Positions 1 to 7,302 of a stretch of 64,000 nt of DNA are shown here, piece after piece (within the stretch, counting starts at the first letter, position 1; every line of letters begins with the position of its first letter). Where the stretch lies: positions 35,537 to 99,536 of the forward strand of contig NZ_CAJQNT010000022.1 in the NCBI RefSeq assembly GCF_905479755.1, given 5' to 3'. This DNA is from an uncultured Schumannella sp. (GTDB lineage: Bacteria > Actinomycetota > Actinomycetes > Actinomycetales > Microbacteriaceae). Below the pieces are notes generated by a model. That model worked only from the letters and a program-made list of their open reading frames with translations, was not told the origin of the DNA and searched no databases. The translations under genes and the position numbers were made by a program.

Positions 1-1059
1 CGCCGCGGTCGAGATGAGGTGGATGCGACCGCCGCGGCGCTCGGCCGAAAAACCCGGCAGATCGATCGGGCCCTGGCCGCGCCAGTCGGTGACGAGGCGC
101 GCGATTTCGAGGGTGTGGGTGCGACTGAGCGCCTGGTGGAACTCGCTCTGCGCCACCAGTCGGATGAGGCGCTGGCGCAGCGCCGCCGGGTTTGCGGCGA
201 GCGCCGCGACCGAGAGCGAGACCCCGGCCTCCTCCAACTCGACGACGTCTTCGACGACCTCCTCGGCGAAGGCGTCGAGCGCGGCGGCGTCTTCGCGCAA
301 CTGCTCGGCGGTGCGCGCGAGCGCCTCGGCGATGCCGGGTCCGAGCTCGGACTCCAGCACCGGCATCACGCGCTCGCGCACCCGCACCCGCGTGTAGCGC
401 GCATCCGCGTTGTGCGGGTCGTCCCAGACATCGAGGCCGGCGTCGATGCAGGCCTGGCGCGTGGTCTGGCGCGGGATGCCGAGCAGCGGGCGGCGGTAGC
501 GGCCGGCCTGGGCGGGCATCCCCTGCAGGCTCGCCGCGCCGCTACCGCGCGCCAGGCCCAGCAGCACGGTCTCGGCCTGATCGTCGAGGGTATGGCCGAG
601 CAGGATCAGGTCGGCGCCGAGTTCGTCGGCCGCGGCATCCAGGGCGGCGTAGCGGGCGGTTCGGGCGGCCGCCTCCGGGCCCGCCGGGTCGGCGGCGTCG
701 ACCTGCACGCGCACCACCCGCACCGGGTCGAGGCCGAGGCCGCGCGCCTGGGCGGCGGCGCGCTCGGCCACCCGGGCCGAGTCGCCCTGCAGCCCGTGGT
801 CGACGACGATCGCCCCCGCGCGCCAGCCGGCGCGCGGCGCCTCGAACGCGACCGCCGCCGCAAGCGCCAACGAGTCCCCGCCCCCGCTCAGCGCCACCAA
901 CACGATTCCGTTTTCAGGAGTTTGTGTGACAGGTGTGGCGGAAGTGGCGTCGGCGGCCTCACCAGCCCCACCCGTCGCAGAAACTCCTGAAAAGAGTGGG
1001 GCGCGGACGGCGCGACGGACGTCCGCGATCGCGGGGCTGAGTCTCGGACGCGCGACCAT
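1..1059 (-). CDS. tilS: tRNA(Ile)-lysidine synthase TilS (3' end outside window)
   Basis: Converts C34 of the CAU-anticodon tRNA-Ile to lysidine, an essential cytosolic step for reading AUA. The first 353 residues are in the window. The PP-loop ATP-binding motif SGGGDS lies at residues 58-63, followed by a VDHGLQ segment and GHTLDDQAETVLLGLARGSG, all typical of the family. ATG at 1059 starts MVARPRLSPAIADVRRAV, the usual short N-terminal helix. Residues 23-50, between that helix and the PP-loop, are low-complexity (Ala/Thr/Gly-rich) and are encoded by an 83-bp palindromic element, so this linker looks like captured repeat DNA. The frame stays open to base 1. It is divergent from ppa, with 47 bp between them. 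Confidence 0.93.
   Translation of the reverse strand, partial: MVARPRLSPAIADVRRAVRAPLFSGVSATGGAGEAADATSATPVTQTPENGIVLVALSGGGDSLALAAAVAFEAPRAGWRAGAIVVDHGLQGDSARVAERAAAQARGLGLDPVRVVRVQVDAADPAGPEAAARTARYAALDAAADELGADLILLGHTLDDQAETVLLGLARGSGAASLQGMPAQAGRYRRPLLGIPRQTTRQACIDAGLDVWDDPHNADARYTRVRVRERVMPVLESELGPGIAEALARTAEQLREDAAALDAFAEEVVEDVVELEEAGVSLSVAALAANPAALRQRLIRLVAQSEFHQALSRTHTLEIARLVTDWRGQGPIDLPGFSAERRGGRIHLISTAA
911..993. repeat. Palindromic element inside tilS (element A)
   Basis: A 13-bp perfect inverted repeat, TTTTCAGGAGTTT at 911-923 and its complement at 981-993, encloses 57 bp. Pairing continues imperfectly inward (TGTGACAGGTGTGGC against TGCGACGGGTGGGGC), so the whole 83 bp can fold as one long hairpin. 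It lies wholly within the tilS reading frame. It resembles elements at 49501-49567 and 62079-62173 in size and in its GGAG core flanked by T/A runs. Confidence 0.75.
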
Positions 1060-1106
1060 TCGACTAACGTAATGGCGACATCCATCTGCGACGAAAGACC
1101 AGGGAC

Positions 1107-1601
1107 ATGGCCGAGTACTACGACGTCACCATCGAGGTGCCCAAGGGCAGCCGCAACAAGTACGAGATCGACCACGAGACCGGTCGCGTCATGTTGGACC
1201 GCGTGCTCTACACGCCGATGGCGTACCCGACCGACTACGGCTACTTCGAGAAGACGCTCGGCCTCGACGGCGACCCGGTCGACGTGCTGGTGCTCGGCGA
1301 GTACCCGCTGTTTCCCGGCATCGGCATGAGCGTGCGCGTCGTCGGCGTTTTCAACATGACGGATGACGGCGGCAGCGACGCGAAGGTCATCGCGGTAACC
1401 GCGAAGGACCCGCGCTGGGACCACATCCAGGACATCAACGATGTGCCGGAGTACAAGCGCAAAGAGATCGAGCACTTCTTCGAGCACTACAAGGACCTCG
1501 AGCCCGGCAAGTGGGTCAAGACCGAGGGCTGGGGGGATGCGGCCGAAGCCGACCGCGTCGTGCAGGCCGGCCTCGCCGCCTTCGTGCCGCCCACCCACTA
1601 G
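1107..1601 (+). CDS. ppa: Inorganic pyrophosphatase (family I)
   Basis: Soluble cytosolic enzyme hydrolysing pyrophosphate to two phosphates, pulling biosynthetic reactions forward. 164 residues, the usual length for bacterial family I. The metal-binding signature [10 protein letters not shown] is present near residue 53, with the upstream PKGSRNKYE and PTDYGY segments that line the active site. ATG at 1107 is preceded by AGGGAC, and a possible -10 TAACGT lies at about 1065-1070, giving a short leader. It is divergent from tilS. The stop is followed at once by a repetitive palindrome that separates it from the convergent NlpC/P60 gene. Confidence 0.96.
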   Translation: MAEYYDVTIEVPKGSRNKYEIDHETGRVMLDRVLYTPMAYPTDYGYFEKTLGLDGDPVDVLVLGEYPLFPGIGMSVRVVGVFNMTDDGGSDAKVIAVTAKDPRWDHIQDINDVPEYKRKEIEHFFEHYKDLEPGKWVKTEGWGDAAEADRVVQAGLAAFVPPTH

Positions 1602-1708
1602 GTCTCGATACGCCGACTCCGTCGGCTACTCGACCGACTCACCCGCCGGTTGAGTAGCGCGCAGCGCGGCACTCGCCGGTTGAGTAGCGCGCAGCGCGTA
1701 TCGAAACC
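1601..1708. repeat. Intergenic REP-like palindrome with internal duplication
   Basis: Outer arms GGTCTCGATACGC (1601-1613) and GCGTATCGAAACC (1696-1708) are inverted repeats with one mismatch. Inside, a 25-bp unit beginning CGCCGGTTGAGTAGC occurs twice (1644-1668 and 1674-1698, period 30), facing GGCTACTCGACCG on the other arm. It fills the space between two convergent genes. I recognise the type as an abundant intergenic repeat of Microbacteriaceae genomes; whether it acts as a terminator here is inference. Confidence 0.85.
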
Positions 1709-1724
1709 GCGCCCGGCGACCCGC

Positions 1725-2948
1725 TCAGCCCGTCGGACGCCCCGCATACGGCACCAGGTCGCCGTAGCGGATCGACACCTCGCGCACGACCTGCCCCGGG
1801 TACGGCGCCTCGATCATCTTGCCGTTGCCGACGTAGAGGGCGACGTGATACTTCGTGCCGGTCGTCGACCCGCCGTCGGAGTAGAACAGCAGATCCCCGG
1901 CCTGCAGGTCGGCGATGTTGACGAGCTTGCCTGCGGACTTCAGGTAGTTGTACTGGCTGGTTGAACCGTGCCCGCCGATCGAGACGCCGACCGATGAGTA
2001 CGCCATCATCGTGAGCCCGGAGCAGTCCCAGCCGCTCGGCCCGGCACCGCCCCACACATACGGCTCGCCGAGCTGGGCGCGGGCGTAGCTGATCGCGCCC
2101 GAGACCTTGTCGCTCGCCGGCGGGGCCGGCTCTTCGGCGGGCGGGTCCGGGTCGTCGGCGGGCGGCACCGGCGGCGTCGGATCCGCGGCCTGCTCCCGCT
2201 CCCAGGCGAGACCCTCCTGGTAGGCCTGCTCCAGGTCGGCGGAGGTGTTCTTCAAACTCGCCAGCTGCGCGTACATGCGCTCGGAGTCGGCCCGCGTCTC
2301 CTCGACCCGCGCCTGCGCCTCCTCCACGGCCGCTTCGGCCTCGGCAAGCGCCTCGGCGGCCACCTCGGCCAGTTCGCCCCGCTTCTCCTCGGCGAGCTCC
2401 GCCTCGGCTGCGAGGGAGTCGGCGGAGTTGCGGTCGAAGACCGCCTGTTCGAGCAGCGCGCGCGAGGTCTCGCTCAGGCGCGACATGGAGGCCAGCATCG
2501 AGAGCACCTCGTCGGTGTCCTCCGCCGAGCCGAACAGCAGCGCGAGCGTCGGATCGCCTCCGCCGGTGCGCGAGAGCTGGGTCAGGATCTGGGCGGCCCG
2601 TCGAGCCGACTCGTCGGCCTGGTCGCGGGCCTCGGCAGAGCGCGTCTCGAGGTTCTCGACCCGCTCGGTCGCCGCCTCCAGCTCCTGCTGCGCTAGATCG
2701 GACTCCTCAGCCCGCAGCAGCGCGACCTTGCCGAGCTCGGCGGCCTCCGTCTCGAGCACGGCGAGCGCCGCCTCGATCTGCGCGACGGCAGCCGCGCTGG
2801 CCGCCTCGTCCGCCTTGGCGGCTTCGACCTCGTCCCAGCTGGGGTAGTCGGGCATCGGGGCCGCGTGCGCGGCGACGCCGGGGGCGAGCGCGACGACGAG
2901 AGCGACGGCTACTGCCGCCGCCCCCCTGAAGCGCCGGCTCGCTGTCAT
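1725..2948 (-). CDS. Exported NlpC/P60 peptidoglycan endopeptidase with coiled coil (RipA-like)
   Basis: Predicted secreted D,L-endopeptidase that cuts peptidoglycan stems, probably for daughter-cell separation. 407 residues: signal peptide (1-29), Glu/Ala-rich coiled coil (about 35-240), a Pro/Asp linker, and a C-terminal NlpC/P60 domain (about 280-407). The catalytic Cys is in WDCSGL near residue 309 and the His in YHVALYVG near residue 369. The N-terminal block YPSWDEVEAAKADEAA is nearly identical to that of the M23 protein directly upstream, so the two share an ancestral coil but carry different hydrolase domains. It starts 27 bp after that gene's stop and is probably cotranscribed. RipA-type coils usually hold the catalytic domain inactive; that is inferred here. 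Confidence 0.9.
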   Translation of the reverse strand: MTASRRFRGAAAVAVALVVALAPGVAAHAAPMPDYPSWDEVEAAKADEAASAAAVAQIEAALAVLETEAAELGKVALLRAEESDLAQQELEAATERVENLETRSAEARDQADESARRAAQILTQLSRTGGGDPTLALLFGSAEDTDEVLSMLASMSRLSETSRALLEQAVFDRNSADSLAAEAELAEEKRGELAEVAAEALAEAEAAVEEAQARVEETRADSERMYAQLASLKNTSADLEQAYQEGLAWEREQAADPTPPVPPADDPDPPAEEPAPPASDKVSGAISYARAQLGEPYVWGGAGPSGWDCSGLTMMAYSSVGVSIGGHGSTSQYNYLKSAGKLVNIADLQAGDLLFYSDGGSTTGTKYHVALYVGNGKMIEAPYPGQVVREVSIRYGDLVPYAGRPTG

Positions 2949-2975
2949 CAGCGGCCCTGTTCGCTCCGTGCGCGC

Positions 2976-4232
2976 TCAGCCAAGCGTGACCCCCCGGTCC
3001 TGCATGAACGTGACGGGGTTGGTGAGCACCCCGTTCTGGTAGACCATAAAGTGCAAATGCGGGCCCGTCGAGCCCCCCGTTGAGCCGGCCTTCGCGATCT
3101 GCTGCCCGGCGATGACGATCTCGCCGACCGAGACGAGCATCCCCCCGGTGTTGATGTGGGCGTAGCCGGTGACGATTCCGCCGCCGTGGTCGATCTTGAT
3201 GTAGTAGCCGAGGTCGCTGTAGTAGCCGGCGTAGACGACGCGCCCGTCGGCTGCCGCGTAGATAGGGGCGTTGTAGCCGCCGCCCGCGATGTCGGTTCCG
3301 GAGTGCAGCTTCCACACATGGTAGATCGGGTGGTAGCGGTTGCCGAAGGGGCTCGAGATGTAGCCGGAGGTCGGGTTCGCCCAGCCCTGCGCGTTGACGA
3401 CCCCGCCGGAGGCGGCCGCCCGCGCTTCGACGCCCGCCCGGTAGTCGGCTTCGGTCACCTCGCGCTTGGTGGTGAGCACCTCGAGCTGCGCCTCGAGGCG
3501 CGCCTTGTTCTCGGCCTGCGCGTCGTAGGCCTCCTGTGCGACGATCGCGGCCTCTTGCGCCTCTTCGAAGGCGGCCTCGGCGATCGCGCGAAGCTCGTCG
3601 AGCAGCTCCTGCGCCACCGCGGCCTGGTCGGTCAGCGACTGCGCGTTGTTCTGCAGCTGCACCGCCCGCGTGTAGAGCTGCTGGTTGGTGGAGCTGAACT
3701 TCTGCTGCGCCGACAGGTTGTAGAGCAGCGCATCCGCCTTGTCGCTCTGCGCGAACAGGGTCGCCGTCAGGTCGGTGCCGGCGGCGCCGCGGGAGAGGTT
3801 GGCGATGAGCTGGGCAGCGGTGCGCTTGGCGTCGTCGGCTTCTTCCTGGGCCGCATCCGCCTGCTCCTGGAGCTGCTGGGCGATGTAGGCCTGCTCGTCG
3901 TAGGCGCTCTGCGCCTCGGCGTAGATGGCGCCCTTCTCCTCGGCGACCTTCTGCGTGGCCGCGACCTCGTCTTCGAGATCGGCCAGCAGCGCCTGGATGC
4001 GGGTGATCTCCGCCTTCGCCGCCGCTTCGTCGGCCTTGGCTGCCTGGACGTCGTCCCAGCTGGGGTAGTCGACGAGCACCGCGGCGCTGGCGGTGTCGGA
4101 GGCGGGTGCGGCGACGCCGAGCGCGGGAATGAGGGCAAGCGCGAGCAGGAGCGCGGCCGTCCGCGGGCGCGCCGCCCGCCAGTGTGCGATGCGGCTCGCG
4201 CCCACGGCCCCCCGGCCGGGATGTGATCCCAT
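2976..4232 (-). CDS. Exported M23 peptidase (LytM/EnvC-like) with coiled coil
   Basis: Predicted zinc endopeptidase or amidase activator acting on peptidoglycan. 418 residues from ATG 4232, which has GAGGG six bases upstream; an upstream in-frame TTG at 4244 lies within that Shine-Dalgarno region and is less likely. Arg-rich signal peptide (about 1-50), long coiled coil (55-265), then an M23 domain. HSGTD near residue 310 and HLH near 391 supply the zinc ligands, so it looks catalytically competent rather than degenerate like EnvC. The coil begins VDYPSWDDVQAAKADEAA, shared with the NlpC/P60 gene downstream. Divergent from the tRNA cluster. Confidence 0.9.
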   Translation of the reverse strand: MGSHPGRGAVGASRIAHWRAARPRTAALLLALALIPALGVAAPASDTASAAVLVDYPSWDDVQAAKADEAAAKAEITRIQALLADLEDEVAATQKVAEEKGAIYAEAQSAYDEQAYIAQQLQEQADAAQEEADDAKRTAAQLIANLSRGAAGTDLTATLFAQSDKADALLYNLSAQQKFSSTNQQLYTRAVQLQNNAQSLTDQAAVAQELLDELRAIAEAAFEEAQEAAIVAQEAYDAQAENKARLEAQLEVLTTKREVTEADYRAGVEARAAASGGVVNAQGWANPTSGYISSPFGNRYHPIYHVWKLHSGTDIAGGGYNAPIYAAADGRVVYAGYYSDLGYYIKIDHGGGIVTGYAHINTGGMLVSVGEIVIAGQQIAKAGSTGGSTGPHLHFMVYQNGVLTNPVTFMQDRGVTLG

Positions 4233-4272
4233 GGTTTCCCTCAAATCTTCGTGACGTGGATTTGGCCCACTC

Positions 4273-4308
4273 GAGTCACAAAGGCAACACGAGTCACATT
4301 AGCAACAA
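4273..4308. promoter_or_regulatory. Direct repeats upstream of the hydrolase operon (possible MtrA site)
   Basis: Two copies of GAGTCACA occur with an 18-bp period (4273-4280 and 4291-4298), each followed by an -GCAACA- block, 40-75 bp upstream of the M23 start. GTCACA-type direct repeats are reported for the actinobacterial response regulator MtrA, which controls cell-wall hydrolases. The assignment to MtrA is inference from motif and neighbour. The rest of 4245-4440 shows nothing I can assign. Confidence 0.4.
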
Positions 4309-4443
4309 CCCCGAGACTTGCCCAGCATTGAAAGCACCGGGATGCCTCGAGCTGCAGCGTCGTAACCCTCGACCCTGGCTTGAACCTAACCCGAGTGGCT
4401 GGGAAGGCCGCGTTGCGCGCGCCGAAACCGCCGATTGCGTCGA

Positions 4444-4473
4444 TTGGAGTTTTTGGCGCGCCGTGCGTATGCT
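4444..4473 (+). promoter_or_regulatory. Likely promoter of the tRNA-Glu/Asp/Phe cluster
   Basis: TTGGAG at 4444-4449 and TATGCT at 4468-4473 are separated by 18 bp, about 30 bp upstream of tRNA-Glu. No other sigma-70-like pair with suitable spacing stands out in the gap. Confidence 0.5.
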
Positions 4474-4504
4474 TGACCCTCGGTTGCTATGTGATTTTTT
4501 TCAT

Positions 4505-4577
4505 GGCCCCATCGTTTAGTGGCCTAGGACACCGCCCTTTCACGGCGGCAGCACGGGTTCGAATCCCGTTGGGGTCA
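4505..4577 (+). tRNA. tRNA-Glu (TTC anticodon)
   Basis: 73 nt cloverleaf aligned base by base with the classical tRNA-Glu. Acceptor GGCCCCA pairs with TGGGGTC; anticodon stem CCGCC/GGCGG holds loop CTTTCAC with anticodon TTC; T-arm CGGG TTCGAAT CCCG. The discriminator is A and CCA is not encoded. First of a three-tRNA cluster. Confidence 0.97.
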
Positions 4578-4600
4578 CTCAACACACAATCAAATAGCAA

Positions 4601-4674
4601 GGCCCTGTAGCGCAGTTGGTTAGCGTGCCGCCCTGTCACGGCGGAGGTCGCGGGTTCAAGTCCCGTCAGGGTCG
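4601..4674 (+). tRNA. tRNA-Asp (GTC anticodon)
   Basis: 74 nt. Acceptor GGCCCTG pairs with CAGGGTC (one G-U), anticodon loop CTGTCAC on stem CCGCC/GGCGG, T-arm CGGG TTCAAGT CCCG, discriminator G, no encoded CCA. It lies 23 bp after tRNA-Glu. Confidence 0.97.
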
Positions 4675-4680
4675 CGGAAA

Positions 4681-4714
4681 GCGAGCCTCTCCTGAGGAAT
4701 CTGGAGAGGCTCGC
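4681..4714 (+). terminator. Strong hairpin between tRNA-Asp and tRNA-Phe
   Basis: Perfect 12-bp stem GCGAGCCTCTCC / GGAGAGGCTCGC with a 10-nt loop, directly after tRNA-Asp. No U-tract follows, so it may be a partial terminator or an RNA-processing hairpin that separates Asp from Phe. Confidence 0.6.
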
Positions 4715-4720
4715 TCCACA

Positions 4721-4738
4721 TCGGGAACATGTTCCCGA
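4721..4738. promoter_or_regulatory. Perfect 18-bp palindrome abutting tRNA-Phe
   Basis: TCGGGAACATGTTCCCGA is a perfect 9+9 palindrome ending on the base before the tRNA-Phe 5' end. It could be a protein-binding site or, in a polycistronic tRNA transcript, a processing hairpin. It does not match the actinobacterial SOS box (TCGAAC-N4-GTTCGA). Confidence 0.5.
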
Positions 4739-4811
4739 GGCTCTGTAGCTCAGTTGGTAGAGCGCACGACTGAAAATCGTGAGGTCACGGGATCGACGCC
4801 CGTCGGAGCCA
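4739..4811 (+). tRNA. tRNA-Phe (GAA anticodon)
   Basis: 73 nt. Acceptor GGCTCTG pairs with CGGAGCC, D-arm GCTC AGTTGGTA GAGC, anticodon stem CACGA/TCGTG with loop CTGAAAA (anticodon GAA), T-stem ACGGG/CCCGT. The T-loop reads ATCGACG, so position 54 is A instead of the near-universal T. Discriminator A, no encoded CCA. Confidence 0.95.
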
Positions 4812-4815
4812 CTCG

Positions 4816-4840
4816 AAGCCCCCATGACGATGGGGGCTTT
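4816..4840 (+). terminator. Intrinsic terminator of the tRNA cluster
   Basis: 10-bp perfect stem AAGCCCCCAT / ATGGGGGCTT with a GACG loop, running into TTTCGTTCGTTTG. It starts 5 bp after tRNA-Phe. Confidence 0.85.
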
Positions 4841-5019
4841 CGTTCGTTTGGGGGCATTCGCTCGTTTCGACCGCGCTACCTCCGAGCGCCGCCCGCGTTC
4901 GGCGCAGTTCGGTACTTCCTCCACAGACGCCCCTGGGGCCGCTCGCAGGTGGATAAGTGGTATTTGACCAGGCCTTTCTGCGGTCGTCCAATGTCGGTGG
5001 TCACTGCTTGACTGTCTCC

Positions 5020-6243
5020 ATGGAAGCCCTCCTGCTCGACCCGGCGAACGCGGATACGCGCGTCGAGTTCGGCATGGCCGAGGCCGAGATCGCCCAGCGC
5101 ACGCAGTGGCGCGCATCGGCGGAGGTGTTCCGCGCGATCGATGCGACCCTGCGCGAGGCGGCGGCGCATCCGGAGGTCTTCATCGACGCGGCCATGCTGC
5201 GCGGGGATGCGGTCGAGTTCGCCGAGCGGGCGGCCGCCGCCGACCTGTCCGTGCGACTGAACATCGCCGAAGCGACCGTGCGCTCCCACGGGCGGGTCGC
5301 CAGCACGCTGCGCGAGCGACTTCCCCTCCTCTGGGCCGAGTTCAGCGAGGGCGAAATCCACACGCAGAACGCCCGCGAAGCCGCCGCGATCGTCGCCGAG
5401 CTGCCGCCCGAGAGCTGGGTCACATTTGAGAACCAGATTCTGGATGCCTCCCGCACTCTCGCTCCCGCGAGATTCCGCACCCGCGCGCACGCCATCGCCG
5501 AGAAGCTGCGGTGCGCCACGATTGCCGAGCGCCGCCTCGCGGCCGAAGCGGGCCGCGGCACCTGGACCGAACTCGACCGCGACGGCATGGGCTGGCTGCA
5601 CGCCTACCTGCCCGCCGAGAAGCTCGCGATGGTCGGCGCTCGGCTCGACACGCTCGCGTTCGGACTGTTCACCGAGACCGACGAGACCCGCACCATGACG
5701 CAACTGCGCGCCGACGTGCTCACCGACCTGGTCATCGGCGGCGGCACCGGCACCGGCACCCAGTCAAACGTCGGAGTGACCGTCGCGCTCACGGTCCCCG
5801 TGCTCAGCCTGCTCGGGCACGACGACCGACCGGCGGTGCTGGAGGGAGTCGGTCCGATCGACCTCGACACCGCTCGCCGGTTGTGCGCAACCGCGCCCAC
5901 CTTTACGCGGCTTCTCACCGATCCGATCAGCGGCACGGTGCTCCACATGGATGCTCACCAATACCGCCCCTCGGCCGCACTCAGGCGGTGGCTCGCAATC
6001 CAACAAGTCACGTGCGACTTCCCCGGCTGCGGCCGGCGTGCGGCGCAATGCGACCTCGATCACACCACCGCCTGGGCGGAGGGCGGCCTCACCACCGCCG
6101 ACAACCTCAGCTACCGCTGCCGCAAACACCACACGATGAAACACCAAACGAAGTGGCGGGTCGAACGACCTCCCGGTTCGCCCCGTGCGGTGTGGACCAG
6201 CCCCACCGGCCACCGCCGCAACGCCGACCCGCCGCCGTTCTAG
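5020..6243 (+). CDS. DUF222 / HNH endonuclease domain protein (13E12 repeat family)
   Basis: 407 residues from ATG 5020. An N-terminal helical DUF222 region covers about 1-300. A C-terminal HNH module follows: CDFPGCGRRAAQCDLDH, then NLSYRCRKHH, with the Cys pairs and His expected for a zinc-stabilised beta-beta-alpha-metal fold. The family occurs in many copies in actinobacterial genomes, often as variable accessory genes; its function is unknown and nuclease activity is only inferred from the HNH motif. A GTG at 4957 would add 21 residues that do not look conserved. It sits alone just downstream of the tRNA cluster, which may be an insertion hotspot. Confidence 0.88.
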   Translation: MEALLLDPANADTRVEFGMAEAEIAQRTQWRASAEVFRAIDATLREAAAHPEVFIDAAMLRGDAVEFAERAAAADLSVRLNIAEATVRSHGRVASTLRERLPLLWAEFSEGEIHTQNAREAAAIVAELPPESWVTFENQILDASRTLAPARFRTRAHAIAEKLRCATIAERRLAAEAGRGTWTELDRDGMGWLHAYLPAEKLAMVGARLDTLAFGLFTETDETRTMTQLRADVLTDLVIGGGTGTGTQSNVGVTVALTVPVLSLLGHDDRPAVLEGVGPIDLDTARRLCATAPTFTRLLTDPISGTVLHMDAHQYRPSAALRRWLAIQQVTCDFPGCGRRAAQCDLDHTTAWAEGGLTTADNLSYRCRKHHTMKHQTKWRVERPPGSPRAVWTSPTGHRRNADPPPF

Positions 6244-6318
6244 CGAGCCGGCCGCCCTCGGCGGAGTCGCACTCGCACGCTCGCCTGAACGTCACCCGCA
6301 CCGAGTAGCATCCCGCCC

Positions 6319-7302
6319 ATGGCTTTCATCGAGGCGTCCGGGCTCGTCAAGACCTACACCCCTAAAGGGGCACCCGTCGTGCGCGCCCTCGACGGGCTCG
6401 ACCTCGAGGTTCCACAAGGCACCGTCACCGCGCTACTCGGCCCGAACGGCGCGGGCAAGACCACCACCGTCAAGGTGCTCACCACCCTCATCCGCCCCGA
6501 CGCAGGCTCCGCCACCATCGACGGGGTCGACGTGCTGGGCGACCCGCAGGCCATCCGGCGGATGATCGGCGCCAGCGGGCAGTACGCCGCCGTCGACGAA
6601 AACCTCACCGGCTTCGAAAACCTCGTCATGGTCGGCAAGCTCTACCACCTCGGCACGAAGGTCGCCAAGCAGCGCGCCACCGAGCTCATCGAACTCTTCG
6701 ACCTCGTCGACTCGCAGAAGCGCCCCGTGAAGGGATACTCGGGCGGCATGCGCCGCCGCATCGACCTGGCCGGCGCGCTCGTCATCAAACCGCCGGTGCT
6801 CTTCCTCGACGAGCCGACCACCGGCCTCGACCCGCGCAGTCGCCTCGGCCTCTGGGATGTCATCGAAACCCTCGTCTCCGACGGCACCACCGTGCTGCTC
6901 ACCACCCAATACCTGGACGAGGCCGACCGGCTCGCCGACTCCATCTCCGTCATCGACGAAGGCCGCGTCATCGCCAAGGGCACCGCCGACGAACTTAAAT
7001 CCTCCGTCGGCGGGCAGCGCGTCGCCCTCACCCTCGTCGACCCCGCCGACGGTGCCGCGGTGCGCGACATTCTGGCCCGCTTCGGCACGGGCGAACCGGC
7101 CCTCACCGGCGGGCGCACCTGGATTGTGCCCGTCGACGACGGCCCCTCCGCGCTCAGCGCGATCATTGGTGCCGTCTCGGCCGCCGGCATCGCCGTGCAC
7201 GACGCCGGCATGCGCCGCCCCACCCTCGACGACGTGTTCCTGCAACTGACCGGACACGTCGCAGAACAACAAGAAGAGGAAGCGACGGAGGCCCCCGCAT
7301 GA
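6319..7302 (+). CDS. DrrA-type ABC exporter, ATP-binding protein
   Basis: Energises a two-component drug/lipid exporter with the permease encoded next. 327 residues: Walker A GPNGAGKTT at 41-49, signature YSGGMRRRI near 140, Walker B LFLDEPTTGLDP near 160, and the C-terminal extension (about 220-320) typical of the daunorubicin-resistance DrrA subfamily. Leaderless layout: TAGCAT at 6306-6311 lies 7 nt before ATG, with no Shine-Dalgarno. ATGA overlap with the permease. The substrate cannot be told from sequence. Confidence 0.92.
   Translation: MAFIEASGLVKTYTPKGAPVVRALDGLDLEVPQGTVTALLGPNGAGKTTTVKVLTTLIRPDAGSATIDGVDVLGDPQAIRRMIGASGQYAAVDENLTGFENLVMVGKLYHLGTKVAKQRATELIELFDLVDSQKRPVKGYSGGMRRRIDLAGALVIKPPVLFLDEPTTGLDPRSRLGLWDVIETLVSDGTTVLLTTQYLDEADRLADSISVIDEGRVIAKGTADELKSSVGGQRVALTLVDPADGAAVRDILARFGTGEPALTGGRTWIVPVDDGPSALSAIIGAVSAAGIAVHDAGMRRPTLDDVFLQLTGHVAEQQEEEATEAPA

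Noticed and set aside
4721..4738. LexA/SOS box
   Set aside because: The palindrome TCGGGAACATGTTCCCGA lacks the TCGAAC-N4-GTTCGA half-sites, and tRNA genes are not SOS targets.
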